From assembly GCA_014896255.1 (NCBI GenBank), contig JADBKT010000001.1, positions 62,001-126,000 on the forward strand: a DNA stretch of 64,000 nucleotides, read 5' to 3'. Positions 27,959 through 36,426 of this stretch are shown here, one piece after another; positions within the stretch are counted from its first letter, which is position 1; each line of letters begins with the position of its first letter. The notes under the pieces were generated by a model. It worked only from the letters and a program-made list of their open reading frames with translations, was not told where the DNA came from and did not search any database. The translations under genes and the position numbers were made by a program. The DNA comes from Hydrogenibacillus sp. GTDB taxonomy: Bacteria > Bacillota > Bacilli > Thermicanales > DSM-22653.

Positions 27959-28060
27959 GCTTCTCCCTCCCTTCTTGAAGGCGCGAAACGAAGACGCGAA
28001 ATGCGCGATGAACGCGGCGCGAGACCCGCGCCACGCCAAGAGGATCCGCGAACGCCGCCC

Positions 28061-28405
28061 TCAGTCGAGCGCCCGCAAACGACCGATGAGGCCGCGCACG
28101 CAAGCGGCCGCGGCCGGGCATCGCGCCTCAAGGGCCGCGGCTACGGCTTCCAACTGAACGAGCACCTCGGCCCGCTCTCGGGCTTTGGCCCACAGACCGA
28201 GCGCCTGCTCCAGGCGTTCCAACTCCGCTTCCGCCCGGCGGACATGTTCATGCGCCGCCTGGCGGGACACGCCGAGCGCTTCGGCGATCTCCGCCAGCGA
28301 CAAGTCCTCGAGATAATACAGCTCGAAGGCGCGCCGCCTGCGGTCCCCGAGCAGCTCGCCGTAATAATCGTACAGCGCGTTCATCCGCGTCGTCTTCTCC
28401 AACAC
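28061..28405 (-). CDS. ylxM: YlxM family DNA-binding protein, SRP-associated
   Basis: 114 aa from GTG 28405 (SD GGCGGGTG). The N-terminus LEKTTRMNALYDYYGELL and the sigma70-region-4-like helix-turn-helix (YYLEDLSLAEIAEALGVSRQAAHEHVRRAE) are the YlxM hallmark. It precedes ffh as in other Firmicutes; in B. subtilis ftsY is upstream, but here the next gene is a divergent ABC operon. Confidence 0.92.
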   Translation of the reverse strand: MLEKTTRMNALYDYYGELLGDRRRRAFELYYLEDLSLAEIAEALGVSRQAAHEHVRRAEAELERLEQALGLWAKARERAEVLVQLEAVAAALEARCPAAAACVRGLIGRLRALD

Positions 28406-28441
28406 GTCGGCACACCCGCCGGCCCGTGGATTGGCCACCCC

Positions 28442-28470
28442 ATCATAACAGAACGACCGAAGCGTGTCAA
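28442..28470 (-). promoter_or_regulatory. Strong sigmaA promoter for ylxM-ffh-rpsP-rimM-trmD-rbgA
   Basis: A perfect TTGACA (28465-28470), a 17-bp spacer and TATGAT (28442-28447) on the minus strand, about 37 bp upstream of ylxM. Confidence 0.85.
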
Positions 28471-28495
28471 GCAATTTTCCTGACACCCTGCCGGA

Positions 28496-28556
28496 TTTAC
28501 AAAGTCTTCATGATTTCTTTACAAAATGATGACGAATTCTTTACATTACCTTCACC
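28496..28556 (+). promoter_or_regulatory. Candidate PhoP box: hexamers at 11-bp spacing
   Basis: Hexamers resembling the PhoP half-site TT(A/C/T)ACA occur in exact 11-bp steps: TTTACA (28496), TTCATG (28507), TTTACA (28518), ATGACG (28529, poor), TTTACA (28540), TTCACC (28551). In B. subtilis PhoP binds such repeats upstream of phosphate-starvation genes. The array lies before the -10 of the Ugp-like operon. Confidence 0.6.
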
Positions 28557-28574
28557 CACGCCTTGCGCCGCGCT

Positions 28575-28583
28575 TGTTATACT
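28575..28583 (+). promoter_or_regulatory. Extended -10 element of the Ugp-like operon
   Basis: TGTTATACT (TG-n-TATACT, -10 at 28578-28583) with no recognisable -35; this suits a promoter needing an activator bound to the upstream repeats. The first gene starts 63 bp downstream. Confidence 0.55.
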
Positions 28584-28645
28584 GGAACGGTGGTCTTTAT
28601 CCCCTTCATCTCATCTCCTCCAGCACATCGAGACGAGGTGGTACG

Positions 28646-29782
28646 GTGCGCGTTGAACTGGACGCGGTGACCATGCGCTTTGGGGACGTGGCGGCGGTCG
28701 ACGGCCTTTCCGCCACGTTTGAATCCGGGGAACTCATCGGATTGCTCGGCCCCAGCGGCTGCGGCAAATCGACGACGCTCTTCATGCTCGCCGGACTGTA
28801 TCGGCCGACGTCCGGCGAAATCCGCTTCGACGGCACCGTGGTGAACGACGTCCCGCCCGAGCGGCGTTCGATCGGCATGGTCTTTCAAAATTATGCGCTC
28901 TACCCGCACATGACCGTCTTTGACAACATCGCCTTTCCGCTCCGCATGCAGAAAGTCCCGAAAGCCGAACGCCAGGAACGCGTGCTGGAAATGGCCCGCC
29001 TCGTGCGCATCGAGCACCTGCTCGGCCGAAAACCCGCTCAGCTCTCCGGCGGCCAGCAGCAACGCGTGGCGATCGCCCGCTCGCTCGTCAAACGCCCGAA
29101 ACTGCTCTTGCTGGACGAGCCCCTTTCCAATCTCGATGCGCGGCTGCGCCTGGAAATGCGCGAAGAGATCCGCCGCATCCAGCGCGCCGTCGGCATCACG
29201 ACGGTCTTCGTCACCCACGATCAAGAAGAAGCGATGAGCCTCTCCGACCGTATTCTCATCATGGAGGGCGGACGGCGTCAGCAGTTTGCCGCGCCGCAGG
29301 TGATGTACGACCGCCCGGCGAGCCGATTCGTCGCCTTTTTTCTCGGCAACCCGCCGATCAACCTGCTTTCCGCCCGCTACAGACAAGACGGCTCCGTCCT
29401 CGTCTTCCCCGACGGGACGCGGCTTGCCGTCGATCCGACGCCATATGCCGGTCTCGACGATGAGTTGCCGGTCACCGTCGGCATCCGCCCCGAGGCGGCC
29501 ACCGTCCAGGCGCCGGACGAGATCCGGTCTCTCGACGACACCGGCCACTTCATCGGCACCGTCGCCTACCGGGAGACGATCGGACGCGACACGCTCATCC
29601 GCGTCGATCTCGCCGAAGGCGTGCTGAGACTCCTCGTTCCGGCACACGAGACGCCGCCGCTCGGCGCGCGCGTCGTCGTCATCCCGGACCGGACGCGGCT
29701 TCATCTGTTTCGCGAAAGCGACGGCCGCGCCTTGCACAAAGACACCCCGGACGATGCGCAGGCGACGAGGCGCGTCGGTTGA
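28646..29782 (+). CDS. ABC transporter ATP-binding protein, UgpC/MalK type
   Basis: 378 aa from GTG 28646 (GAGG upstream). Walker A GPSGCGKST, Q-loop MVFQNYALYPHMTV, signature LSGGQQQRVAIARS, Walker B LLLLDEPLSNLDAR and the switch His in FVTHDQEEA are all present; the C-terminal third has two TOBE/MalK-like segments that stabilise dimers. It energises import by the two permeases that follow. The accessory sugar importer at 36959-40129 has no ATPase of its own, so this protein might serve both; that is inference. Confidence 0.92.
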   Translation: MRVELDAVTMRFGDVAAVDGLSATFESGELIGLLGPSGCGKSTTLFMLAGLYRPTSGEIRFDGTVVNDVPPERRSIGMVFQNYALYPHMTVFDNIAFPLRMQKVPKAERQERVLEMARLVRIEHLLGRKPAQLSGGQQQRVAIARSLVKRPKLLLLDEPLSNLDARLRLEMREEIRRIQRAVGITTVFVTHDQEEAMSLSDRILIMEGGRRQQFAAPQVMYDRPASRFVAFFLGNPPINLLSARYRQDGSVLVFPDGTRLAVDPTPYAGLDDELPVTVGIRPEAATVQAPDEIRSLDDTGHFIGTVAYRETIGRDTLIRVDLAEGVLRLLVPAHETPPLGARVVVIPDRTRLHLFRESDGRALHKDTPDDAQATRRVG

Positions 29783-29845
29783 TCCGCTGCCGTCGCGATG
29801 CGCTTCACTCGGCCGTCCGTACGGCTCCCGGAAAGGAGGCATCCC

Positions 29846-30733
29846 GTGGAAAAACCGACGCTCACTTCCACGCTCAAGGCGCTCCTCTATCTGGCGCCGG
29901 CCCTCGCCGTCCTCATCACCTTCACCGTCTATCCCATCCTCCAGTCGCTCCTTTTGAGCTTCTACGCCGACTACGACTACTTTCGCGACATCGTCTACCG
30001 GTACGGACTGGACAACTACCGCTTCCTGCTTCAGGATCCCGATTTCCACTTGGCCCTCCGCAACACGGCGATCTTCGTCCTCGGCGTCGTCCCGGCATCG
30101 ATCGCCCTCTCTTTGGCCGTCGCGTTTCTTTTGAACAGCCGCATCCGCCTGCGGGCCTTCTTCCGCACGGTATACTTCATCCCGACCGTCACCTCGATCG
30201 TCGCCGTGGCCATCGTCTGGCGCTGGATCTTTCATTCCGACTACGGTCTGATGAACTATGTCCTGAGCTTGTTCGGCATATCGCCGATCCACTGGCTGAC
30301 CGACCCCAAGTGGGCGCTTCCCTCGCTCATCCTCTTCAGCATCTGGAAAAGCCTCGGCTACAACATCGTCCTCTTTCTCGCCGGGCTTGCGAGCATTCCG
30401 GAAACCTACCATCAGGCGGCGCGCATCGACCAAGCCTCGGCCTGGTCGCGTTTCTGGCATATCACCTTTCCGCTGTTGTCGCCGACGACCTTTTTCGTCT
30501 CCATCGTCTCCATCATCGGCGCCTTCAAGGTGTTCGACGAAGTGTACGCCCTCTTCGGCGGCAGCCCCGGCCCTTTGAAAAGCGCGCTGACGCTCGTGTA
30601 CTACATCTACTTGAAGTTTTACCGCGAACAAGATTACGCCGTCGCCTCGGCGGCCGCTTACGTCTTGTTTTTGATCACCTTCGTCTTCACCCTCATCCAG
30701 CTGTACATCGGCAAAAAGCGCGTGCATTACTGA
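29846..30733 (+). CDS. ABC transporter permease, UgpA type
   Basis: 295 aa from GTG 29846 with AAAGGAGG 6 nt upstream. About six membrane helices, the first at residues 12-34, and the permease EAA-like loop (AARIDQASAWSRFWHITFPLL) near residue 200 that contacts the ATPase. The sequence is of the CUT1 class (MalF/UgpA). It pairs with the next gene. Confidence 0.9.
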   Translation: MEKPTLTSTLKALLYLAPALAVLITFTVYPILQSLLLSFYADYDYFRDIVYRYGLDNYRFLLQDPDFHLALRNTAIFVLGVVPASIALSLAVAFLLNSRIRLRAFFRTVYFIPTVTSIVAVAIVWRWIFHSDYGLMNYVLSLFGISPIHWLTDPKWALPSLILFSIWKSLGYNIVLFLAGLASIPETYHQAARIDQASAWSRFWHITFPLLSPTTFFVSIVSIIGAFKVFDEVYALFGGSPGPLKSALTLVYYIYLKFYREQDYAVASAAAYVLFLITFVFTLIQLYIGKKRVHY

Positions 30734-30789
30734 GATGCGACCATGCCCGCCATGAAACGTGCCTGCGTGCCCGAAAGGAGGCCTCCCGC

Positions 30790-31614
30790 TTGATCCGCGA
30801 TGCGCTGTCCAAAGGGACGATCTACGGACTGCTCTTCGTCGGGGGCGGGCTCATGCTGCTCCCGTTCTTCTGGATGCTCTCGACGTCGCTCAAGACGCCC
30901 AACGAAGTGATGCTCATGCCGCCCAGGTGGTTCCCCGCCCACGCCGAGTGGCAAAACTACGTCAAGGCCTTTCAGATGGCCCCCTTCGGGCGTTACCTGG
31001 TGAACAGCGTGATCGTCACCGTGCTCTCCACCTTGGGCGAGCTCATCACCACCCTCTTGGCCGCCTATGCTTTCTCGCGTCTCGCGTTTTGGGGGCGGGA
31101 CGTGCTCTTCAGCCTGCTCCTCGGAACGATGATGGTCCCCGGCGAAGTGCTCCTCGTCCCGAACTACGTCACCTTGTCCAAACTCGGATGGATCGACCGC
31201 TACGAGGCGCTCATCCTCCCGTGGACGGCCAGCGTCTTTGCCATCTTCCTTCTGCGCCAGCATTTCCTTTCCGTGCCGAAGGAACTGTCGTATGCGGCGC
31301 GCGTCGACGGCGCCGGCGATTTTCGCTTTCTCCGGGAAGTGATGGTGCCGATCACGAGGCCGGCTTTGGTGACGATCGTGCTGCTCAAAACGATCGGCAG
31401 CTGGAACGCCTTCCTGTGGCCGCTCATCGTCACCAACAGCCGGGAGATGCGGACGCTCCCCGTGGGCCTTACGGCCTTTACGACGGAGGCCGGGACGGCC
31501 TATGAGCTCCTCATGGCCGCCGCCGCGTTCGTCATCCTGCCGATGATCATTTTGTTCCTGATGCTCCAAAGACACATCGTCGAAGGCCTGTCGCGGGCGG
31601 GGATCAAAGGCTGA
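30790..31614 (+). CDS. ABC transporter permease, UgpE type
   Basis: 274 aa from a TTG at 30790, given by AAAGGAGG at 8-nt spacing; the frame is open far upstream in shadow of the previous gene. Six membrane helices with a MalG/UgpE-type N-terminus (FFWMLSTSLKTPNEV), and the EAA loop AARVDGAGDFRFLREVMVP near residue 180. It ends with the usual short basic tail (GLSRAGIKG). Confidence 0.9.
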   Translation: MIRDALSKGTIYGLLFVGGGLMLLPFFWMLSTSLKTPNEVMLMPPRWFPAHAEWQNYVKAFQMAPFGRYLVNSVIVTVLSTLGELITTLLAAYAFSRLAFWGRDVLFSLLLGTMMVPGEVLLVPNYVTLSKLGWIDRYEALILPWTASVFAIFLLRQHFLSVPKELSYAARVDGAGDFRFLREVMVPITRPALVTIVLLKTIGSWNAFLWPLIVTNSREMRTLPVGLTAFTTEAGTAYELLMAAAAFVILPMIILFLMLQRHIVEGLSRAGIKG

Positions 31615-31919
31615 CGCACGGCGCATCGTTTCCCTCGCTCGCCTCGGACGCCGCAGGCGTCCGAAACCGCGGACGATCGCCGACGATCGGGATGTCCGCC
31701 ATCAAAGGGGGGATGTCCGGCTCCGGAGGTTGGCCTCCCACCGAACGACCGCATGAACGCCGACTTCGTAAGCGGCTCGAACACCGCACGTGCATCGGCA
31801 GACCCTTCGTCATGCCCGCCGTCATGCGCATCGGCAACAGTTCCTATGCGAAGTCCGCCGTTGATCAAGCAGCGACTCTTCCGACAGCGACTCTTCCGAC
31901 AAGGAGGCGTAGAACGCGC
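31615..31919 (+). other. Intercistronic region with a hairpin and a 15-bp tandem repeat
   Basis: 305 bp between permease and binding-protein genes without a supported CDS. An 8-bp hairpin (CGGACGCC / GGCGTCCG) lies at 31645-31663. A perfect 15-bp tandem repeat (GCGACTCTTCCGACA twice) lies at about 31870-31899 just before the SD. Such gaps often serve to set the higher level of the binding protein. Confidence 0.5.
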
Positions 31920-33305
31920 ATGCTGACGCAAAAGAGGTCGACACTCTGGCTCTCGTTGGTCCTCATCTTCACCTTGAGCTTAAGCGCCTGCGGGGGCGGA
32001 CCGGGCCAAAAACCCGCGGCCAATGCCCCGAGCGGCGCCAATACCCCACCAGAACAGCCTTCGTCGGCGGCCAGCGATTTCCCGACGGCCTTGAGCGGTC
32101 CGGTGGAGATCACCTTCTGGCACGCCATGACCGGCGATCATGAAAAGACGCTGAACGAGATCGCCGACCGGTTTATGAAAGAACACGCCGATATCCGAAT
32201 CAAGCTCGTCGGCCAAGGGAACTACGGGGATCTGCAGGACAAGCTCCTTGCCGCCGCCAAGTCCAAGACGCTCCCGGTCTTGTCCCAGGTGATCGAAACG
32301 TGGGTCACCGACTACATCCAAAACGGGTTGGTCGCCGATCTGAACCCGTACATCGAACACCCAGAGATCGGCTGGACGAAAGACGAGCTCAACGACATCG
32401 CGGATGTTTTCCGCGAGGCCAACCAGTGGGACGACCGCTTCTACTCCCTGCCGTTCAGCAAGAGTACGCAGCTCCTCTTCTACAATACCGATTACTTTAA
32501 AGAACGCGGCGTCGAAGTGCCCAAAACATGGGAAGAACTGCGCCAGGCGGCGGAAAAGCTCACCTTCGACCGAAACGGCAAGCACGTCGTCGGCATGGGG
32601 TTTGAAAACTCCGTCGGCTGGCAATTCCACATGTGGGTCCGGCAGGCCGGCGGTACGTACATCGACGAACGGACCGGCAAAGTGGAATTCAACAGCCCGG
32701 AGGGCAAAGACGCTTTGACCTTCCTGCAAGGCCTGTTCAAGGACAAGATCGCCCGCCTGGCCGGGGAAGACCAGTACATGTCCAACCCGTTCGGCCGCGG
32801 CGATGTGGCCATGTACATCGGTTCCTCGGCGGGGATCCCCTTCGTCGCCAAAGCCGCGGAAGGAAACATCCGCTGGTCGGTGGCCGCCGTTCCGGCCGGG
32901 AAAGAGGCGGCCGTCCCGTTTGCCGGCAACGCCGTGGCGGTGTTCGATTCGGCCGGACCGGAAGAAAAACTGGCCGCCTGGATGTTCATCAAATATTTGC
33001 TCAACACCGAGAACACCGCGCTGTGGGCCAAAGCGACCGGCTATCTGCCGATCCGCCGTTCCGCCCTGGAGAGCCCGATCTGGAAAGACTACGTCAAGGA
33101 GCATCCGGAAAGCGGCGTGGGCACGGCACAGTTTGACGCCGGATTCTTCGATCCGCGCATCGCGGGCTATGATGCGGCGCTCAAAGACATCCAAAGCGAA
33201 ATCGAAGCCGTCCTGCTCGGTAAGGCGTCGGTCGACGACGGTCTTTCGGCGGCCGCCCAAAAAGCGCAGGCGGACATCGATCGGGCCAAATCGCGCGCAA
33301 AATAA
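31920..33305 (+). CDS. Extracellular solute-binding lipoprotein, UgpB-like
   Basis: 461 aa. The signal peptide ends in the lipobox LSAC (Cys24), followed by a Gly/Pro/Ala linker. The mature part is a family 1 binding protein: ITFWHAMTGDHEKTLNEI, LPVLSQVIETWVTDYIQNG, FYSLPFSKSTQLLFYNTDYF. The FSKSTQLLFYN region resembles UgpB proteins, which bind glycerol 3-phosphate and glycerophosphodiesters; together with the Pho-like repeats this favours a phosphorylated ligand, though a plain sugar is not excluded. AAGGAGG lies 12 nt before the ATG. Confidence 0.85.
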   Translation: MLTQKRSTLWLSLVLIFTLSLSACGGGPGQKPAANAPSGANTPPEQPSSAASDFPTALSGPVEITFWHAMTGDHEKTLNEIADRFMKEHADIRIKLVGQGNYGDLQDKLLAAAKSKTLPVLSQVIETWVTDYIQNGLVADLNPYIEHPEIGWTKDELNDIADVFREANQWDDRFYSLPFSKSTQLLFYNTDYFKERGVEVPKTWEELRQAAEKLTFDRNGKHVVGMGFENSVGWQFHMWVRQAGGTYIDERTGKVEFNSPEGKDALTFLQGLFKDKIARLAGEDQYMSNPFGRGDVAMYIGSSAGIPFVAKAAEGNIRWSVAAVPAGKEAAVPFAGNAVAVFDSAGPEEKLAAWMFIKYLLNTENTALWAKATGYLPIRRSALESPIWKDYVKEHPESGVGTAQFDAGFFDPRIAGYDAALKDIQSEIEAVLLGKASVDDGLSAAAQKAQADIDRAKSRAK

Positions 33306-33340
33306 AACGCGCAAAATAAAAAACGAAAGAGGTTCAGCCC

Positions 33341-34786
33341 ATGGCGACCACCATGACCGTTCATCGCGGCCTGAATACCATCGGCGGGACGATCATCGAA
33401 GTGCGGAGCGGTGATCACCGCCTTCTTTTTGATTTCGGCCTCGTCTACGATCCGGCGCAGGCCGTCGCCGAAAGCGCGATCCGTCCGCGGGCGGCGTACG
33501 CGCTCCACGACCTCATCCGCCGGGGGAGGCTCCCGGCCATAGACGGCGTCTTTCCGGAAGCCGCGCTTCGGGCCGCCGGACGGCCAAAGCGGCTGCCGGA
33601 GCCTTATGAGGCGCTGCCCGCGCTTCAGACGCTCGTCGCCGTCTCGCACCTGCACCTCGATCATATGGCGGCGATGGGCTGGGTGGCGCCGGAGATTCCG
33701 GTCGTCCTCTCCGCGGCCTCGCTCGAACTTTATCAGGCGCTCGAGGCCATCGGCGAGGGCGCCGTCCCCAGGCGTCCGTACGACGGCGTGCCGTATGAAG
33801 CGCCGATCGCCCACGGCCCGATCACCGTCACCTTCGTCCCCATCGACCACGACGTCTACGGCGCCGCGGGGCTGTTCATCGAGACGCCGGACGTGCGGAT
33901 CGTCTACACCGGCGACTTTCGCGCCCACGGCGCCCATCCGGAAGTGACGGAAGCCTTCTTCGACAAGGCGCGCGCCTTCGATCCGGACCTTTTGCTCATC
34001 GAAGGAACGACGATCGGGCCGCGGGACGCCCTTCCGGACGACGCTTTCCGAGTAGACGCGCCGCGCCCGACCGACATCAAGACGGAAGCGGAAGTTCAGG
34101 CGGCACTCGCCGAAGCCTTCGCCGAAGCGCGCGGTCTCGTGGTGGTGAACGTCTACCCGCGGAACCTCGACCGCCTCGCGGCCCTGATCGCCGCCGCCGA
34201 GGCGGCCGAACGGACGGTCCTCTTCGACCCGGCGGTCGCCGAGCTCGTCCGGCGGCTCATCGGCGTTCGTCCTCACGTCTACGTCCCCGATCCGGACGCG
34301 CCGGCGTACGGCCTTCCGCCGGACGTCTTTTCGGCGGAGTGGTTCCGGGCGCTCATGGCCGACGCAATCCGCATCGACGCCAAAGCGATCGGCGCTCATC
34401 CGTCACGCTACGTGTTGCAAAACCGCTGGGAATATGCCTTCGACCTTCTCGACCTGCCGACGGAAGGCGGGCTCTACGTCCATTCGAACGGCACCCCGCT
34501 CGGGCCTTTCGACCCGCAATACGCCCGGCTGAAGTCTTTCGTCGCCGAACTGGGCATGGATGATGTCGTCATCGGCACCGGCGGACACGCCGCGCCGCCC
34601 GATCTCCTACGGGCCGTGGAGCGGATTTGCGCGGACGTCGTCGTGCCGATCCACAGTCTGCACCCGGAACGGCTCGCCGTCCGAGCGCCCCAGGCGTTTA
34701 TGCCGGAACCCGGCCGAACGTACGCCCTGAACCGGACGGTGAAGACGGTCAAAACCGTCGACTGTTCGAAACGCGTTCTTGATTAA
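33341..34786 (+). CDS. MBL-fold metallo-hydrolase, RNase J-like (beta-CASP type)
   Basis: 481 aa, cytoplasmic, last gene of the Ugp-like operon (35 bp after the binding protein, SD AGAGG). The metallo-beta-lactamase motif HLHLDH is at residues 103-108, a metal-ligand His in VPIDHDVYG at 170 and Asp in YTGDFRAHG at 192. Towards the end GTGGHAAPPDL and VPIHSLHPE match the beta-CASP motifs B and C. RNase J and archaeal CPSF-like nucleases have this layout, but it lacks RNase J's C-terminal domain. In a phosphate-controlled importer operon a phosphodiesterase acting on the imported compound is an equally good idea. Confidence 0.8.
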   Translation: MATTMTVHRGLNTIGGTIIEVRSGDHRLLFDFGLVYDPAQAVAESAIRPRAAYALHDLIRRGRLPAIDGVFPEAALRAAGRPKRLPEPYEALPALQTLVAVSHLHLDHMAAMGWVAPEIPVVLSAASLELYQALEAIGEGAVPRRPYDGVPYEAPIAHGPITVTFVPIDHDVYGAAGLFIETPDVRIVYTGDFRAHGAHPEVTEAFFDKARAFDPDLLLIEGTTIGPRDALPDDAFRVDAPRPTDIKTEAEVQAALAEAFAEARGLVVVNVYPRNLDRLAALIAAAEAAERTVLFDPAVAELVRRLIGVRPHVYVPDPDAPAYGLPPDVFSAEWFRALMADAIRIDAKAIGAHPSRYVLQNRWEYAFDLLDLPTEGGLYVHSNGTPLGPFDPQYARLKSFVAELGMDDVVIGTGGHAAPPDLLRAVERICADVVVPIHSLHPERLAVRAPQAFMPEPGRTYALNRTVKTVKTVDCSKRVLD

Positions 34787-34829
34787 ATAAGGTGTTCTCG
34801 TTCATTTGCCGTTTCCCCATTTTGCACAG

Positions 34830-35043
34830 CGGATAAGATAAACAAAGGCGAAAGCTGGCCGCGCACCGCCCATCTGACGTCGCTTTGGGAAGCGGACCGT
34901 AAGGCGGACGGCAATGAACTTCCGAACGAAGACCTCGTCTTGACCGAAGCATCCGGTCCGGTCTGTGACGGGCTGACAGGCCAGAGCGTAAGCGAAGGCG
35001 AATGAAACGCAATAAAATGACACTCCCCCACCGGTTGGTGGAG
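34830..35043 (+). pseudogene. Probable remnant of an IS200/IS605-type tnpB 3' end with end hairpin
   Basis: On the plus strand an open stretch from about 34820 to 35005 encodes a tail with NKGESWPRTAHLTSLWEAD and ends SVSEGE-stop. This resembles, from memory only, the C-terminal tails of TnpB/OrfB proteins of thermophilic bacilli. About 25 bp on, CTCCCCCACC / GGTGGAGGG (35021-35043) forms a hairpin like the right end of such elements. No start and no RuvC-type motifs remain. It may also act as terminator for the regulator gene that ends at 35050 on the other strand. Confidence 0.4.
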
Positions 35044-35049
35044 GGAAAT

Positions 35050-36426
35050 CTATAACAAACCTTTAATCCTTTTGCAAAATTCTTCGTTATCCTCTATTTG
35101 AGACCAATATCGTTTTAATTCTTGATTCATGAGCGTCAGGCTTTGGTACTTGATGTTGAGGTCGCTGTGCAGGCGAAACGTTGGAATAATCTCGCGATAA
35201 AGCGAGAAACGCGACGGCCGATACATTCCAGGCACTTCATCTTCCGTTGATTCCGCGACAGGCTTAAGGCTTGGGATCGAATACGTTTCACGGCGAATTT
35301 TCATTTGCGCTTGTCTGGACAGTAAAAAATCAACAAGCAATTGGGCGACAGCTTTGCGCTTTGAATGTCGGTTGATGGCCAGACCGATGATGAGCAATAA
35401 CGTCGCCGGCTTTTTGTAATAAGGCAAGGCGGACAGATCGAAAGGGAACTGAGCCGACTGCAAATGGTTGAGGTTAAAATAAGTGGTCATAATCATGGAC
35501 ACTTTTTCCTCAAGGAATAAGGCCTCTGCATCAACTTCGTTGTCCGACAAATAAGTCGGGAAGATCTCATTGCGCTGAATCAACGTTCTGCATAATTCCA
35601 GACCTTCCATTAACGGAGAATCACAGATTGTCGAACCGTTGTCCGTTGACCCGAGCTGACCTCCGCTTTGCAACAAAAAGATGGGCCAGCGATTGACGGA
35701 AAGCGGATGGAAATAGAAGCCGTACCTTTGCGGGTCGCGCTTTGCCAATTCAAGGGCGACATGCACCAGCTTGTTCCAAGTCCAACTGCTGTCCGGTTCA
35801 GGCAGATCGAGTTCACGAAAATGCTTCACGTTGTAACAGAGGACGACGGGAGACAAGATGAAGGGCTGAACATAAAGCGCACCATCGATGATGAAAGGGT
35901 CAGAAGCAAACGAATACACATCCGCGGAAACACGCAACGGTTCAAAGACATGCTCGGCATCCTGCTCAACGAATTCGCGAAAATGACCGTAATTGATCGT
36001 AAACACATCGATGACGCCCGTATCGATTAAGTTTTTCGCGTATTGATAGTAATGCTCGGGATTCAAAGGGATGGGTTGAACGAGGACGTGCGGATATGAT
36101 CGATGAAATTCCTCTATGAGCTGTATGATTTGGGCTTCATAAACCAATGAGGAATAATATCCAAACTTGATGACCGTCTTTTCATCGCTCAGATTGACGA
36201 CCATATTCCCTTTTCGCGGTTGCTTGACGATCAAGCCCTCCTGAACCAAAGACTCGAGACCTTTTCGCACCGAGTTTTTGCTCAAATGGTATTGTTCAGC
36301 GAGCGCCGATTCCGACGGCAAGTATTCTCCGATTTTCCACTTCCCGCCAGTGATGTCTTGACGCAGCGTATTGATCATCGCATTGAGGCGGGCGTGGAAT
36401 GTGGCCCGGTTCGGTCTTTTTTTCAT
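35050..36426 (-). CDS. GntR-family regulator fused to a solute-binding-protein-like sensor domain
   Basis: 458 aa. Residues 1-75 are a GntR winged helix (INTLRQDITGGKWKIGEYLP, SESALAEQYHLSKNSVRKGL, EGLIVKQPRKGNMVV). From about residue 88 the chain reads as a type 1 sugar-binding protein: QIIQLIEEFHRSYPHVLVQPI, ALYVQPFILSPVVLCYN, SSWTWNKLVHVALELAKRDP. There is no signal peptide or lipobox, so a binding-protein fold is used inside the cell as ligand sensor. ATG follows GAGGGAGA. It is the best candidate to bind the paired repeats at 41384-41558 and respond to the substrate of the island's importer. Confidence 0.88.
   Translation of the reverse strand: MKKRPNRATFHARLNAMINTLRQDITGGKWKIGEYLPSESALAEQYHLSKNSVRKGLESLVQEGLIVKQPRKGNMVVNLSDEKTVIKFGYYSSLVYEAQIIQLIEEFHRSYPHVLVQPIPLNPEHYYQYAKNLIDTGVIDVFTINYGHFREFVEQDAEHVFEPLRVSADVYSFASDPFIIDGALYVQPFILSPVVLCYNVKHFRELDLPEPDSSWTWNKLVHVALELAKRDPQRYGFYFHPLSVNRWPIFLLQSGGQLGSTDNGSTICDSPLMEGLELCRTLIQRNEIFPTYLSDNEVDAEALFLEEKVSMIMTTYFNLNHLQSAQFPFDLSALPYYKKPATLLLIIGLAINRHSKRKAVAQLLVDFLLSRQAQMKIRRETYSIPSLKPVAESTEDEVPGMYRPSRFSLYREIIPTFRLHSDLNIKYQSLTLMNQELKRYWSQIEDNEEFCKRIKGLL

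Noticed and set aside
28577-30727. 716-codon minus-strand frame opposite the UgpC/UgpA-like genes
   Set aside because: Acidic, Asp/Glu/Arg/Gly-rich pseudo-protein of the sort produced by antisense reading of GC-rich genes; no start signal.
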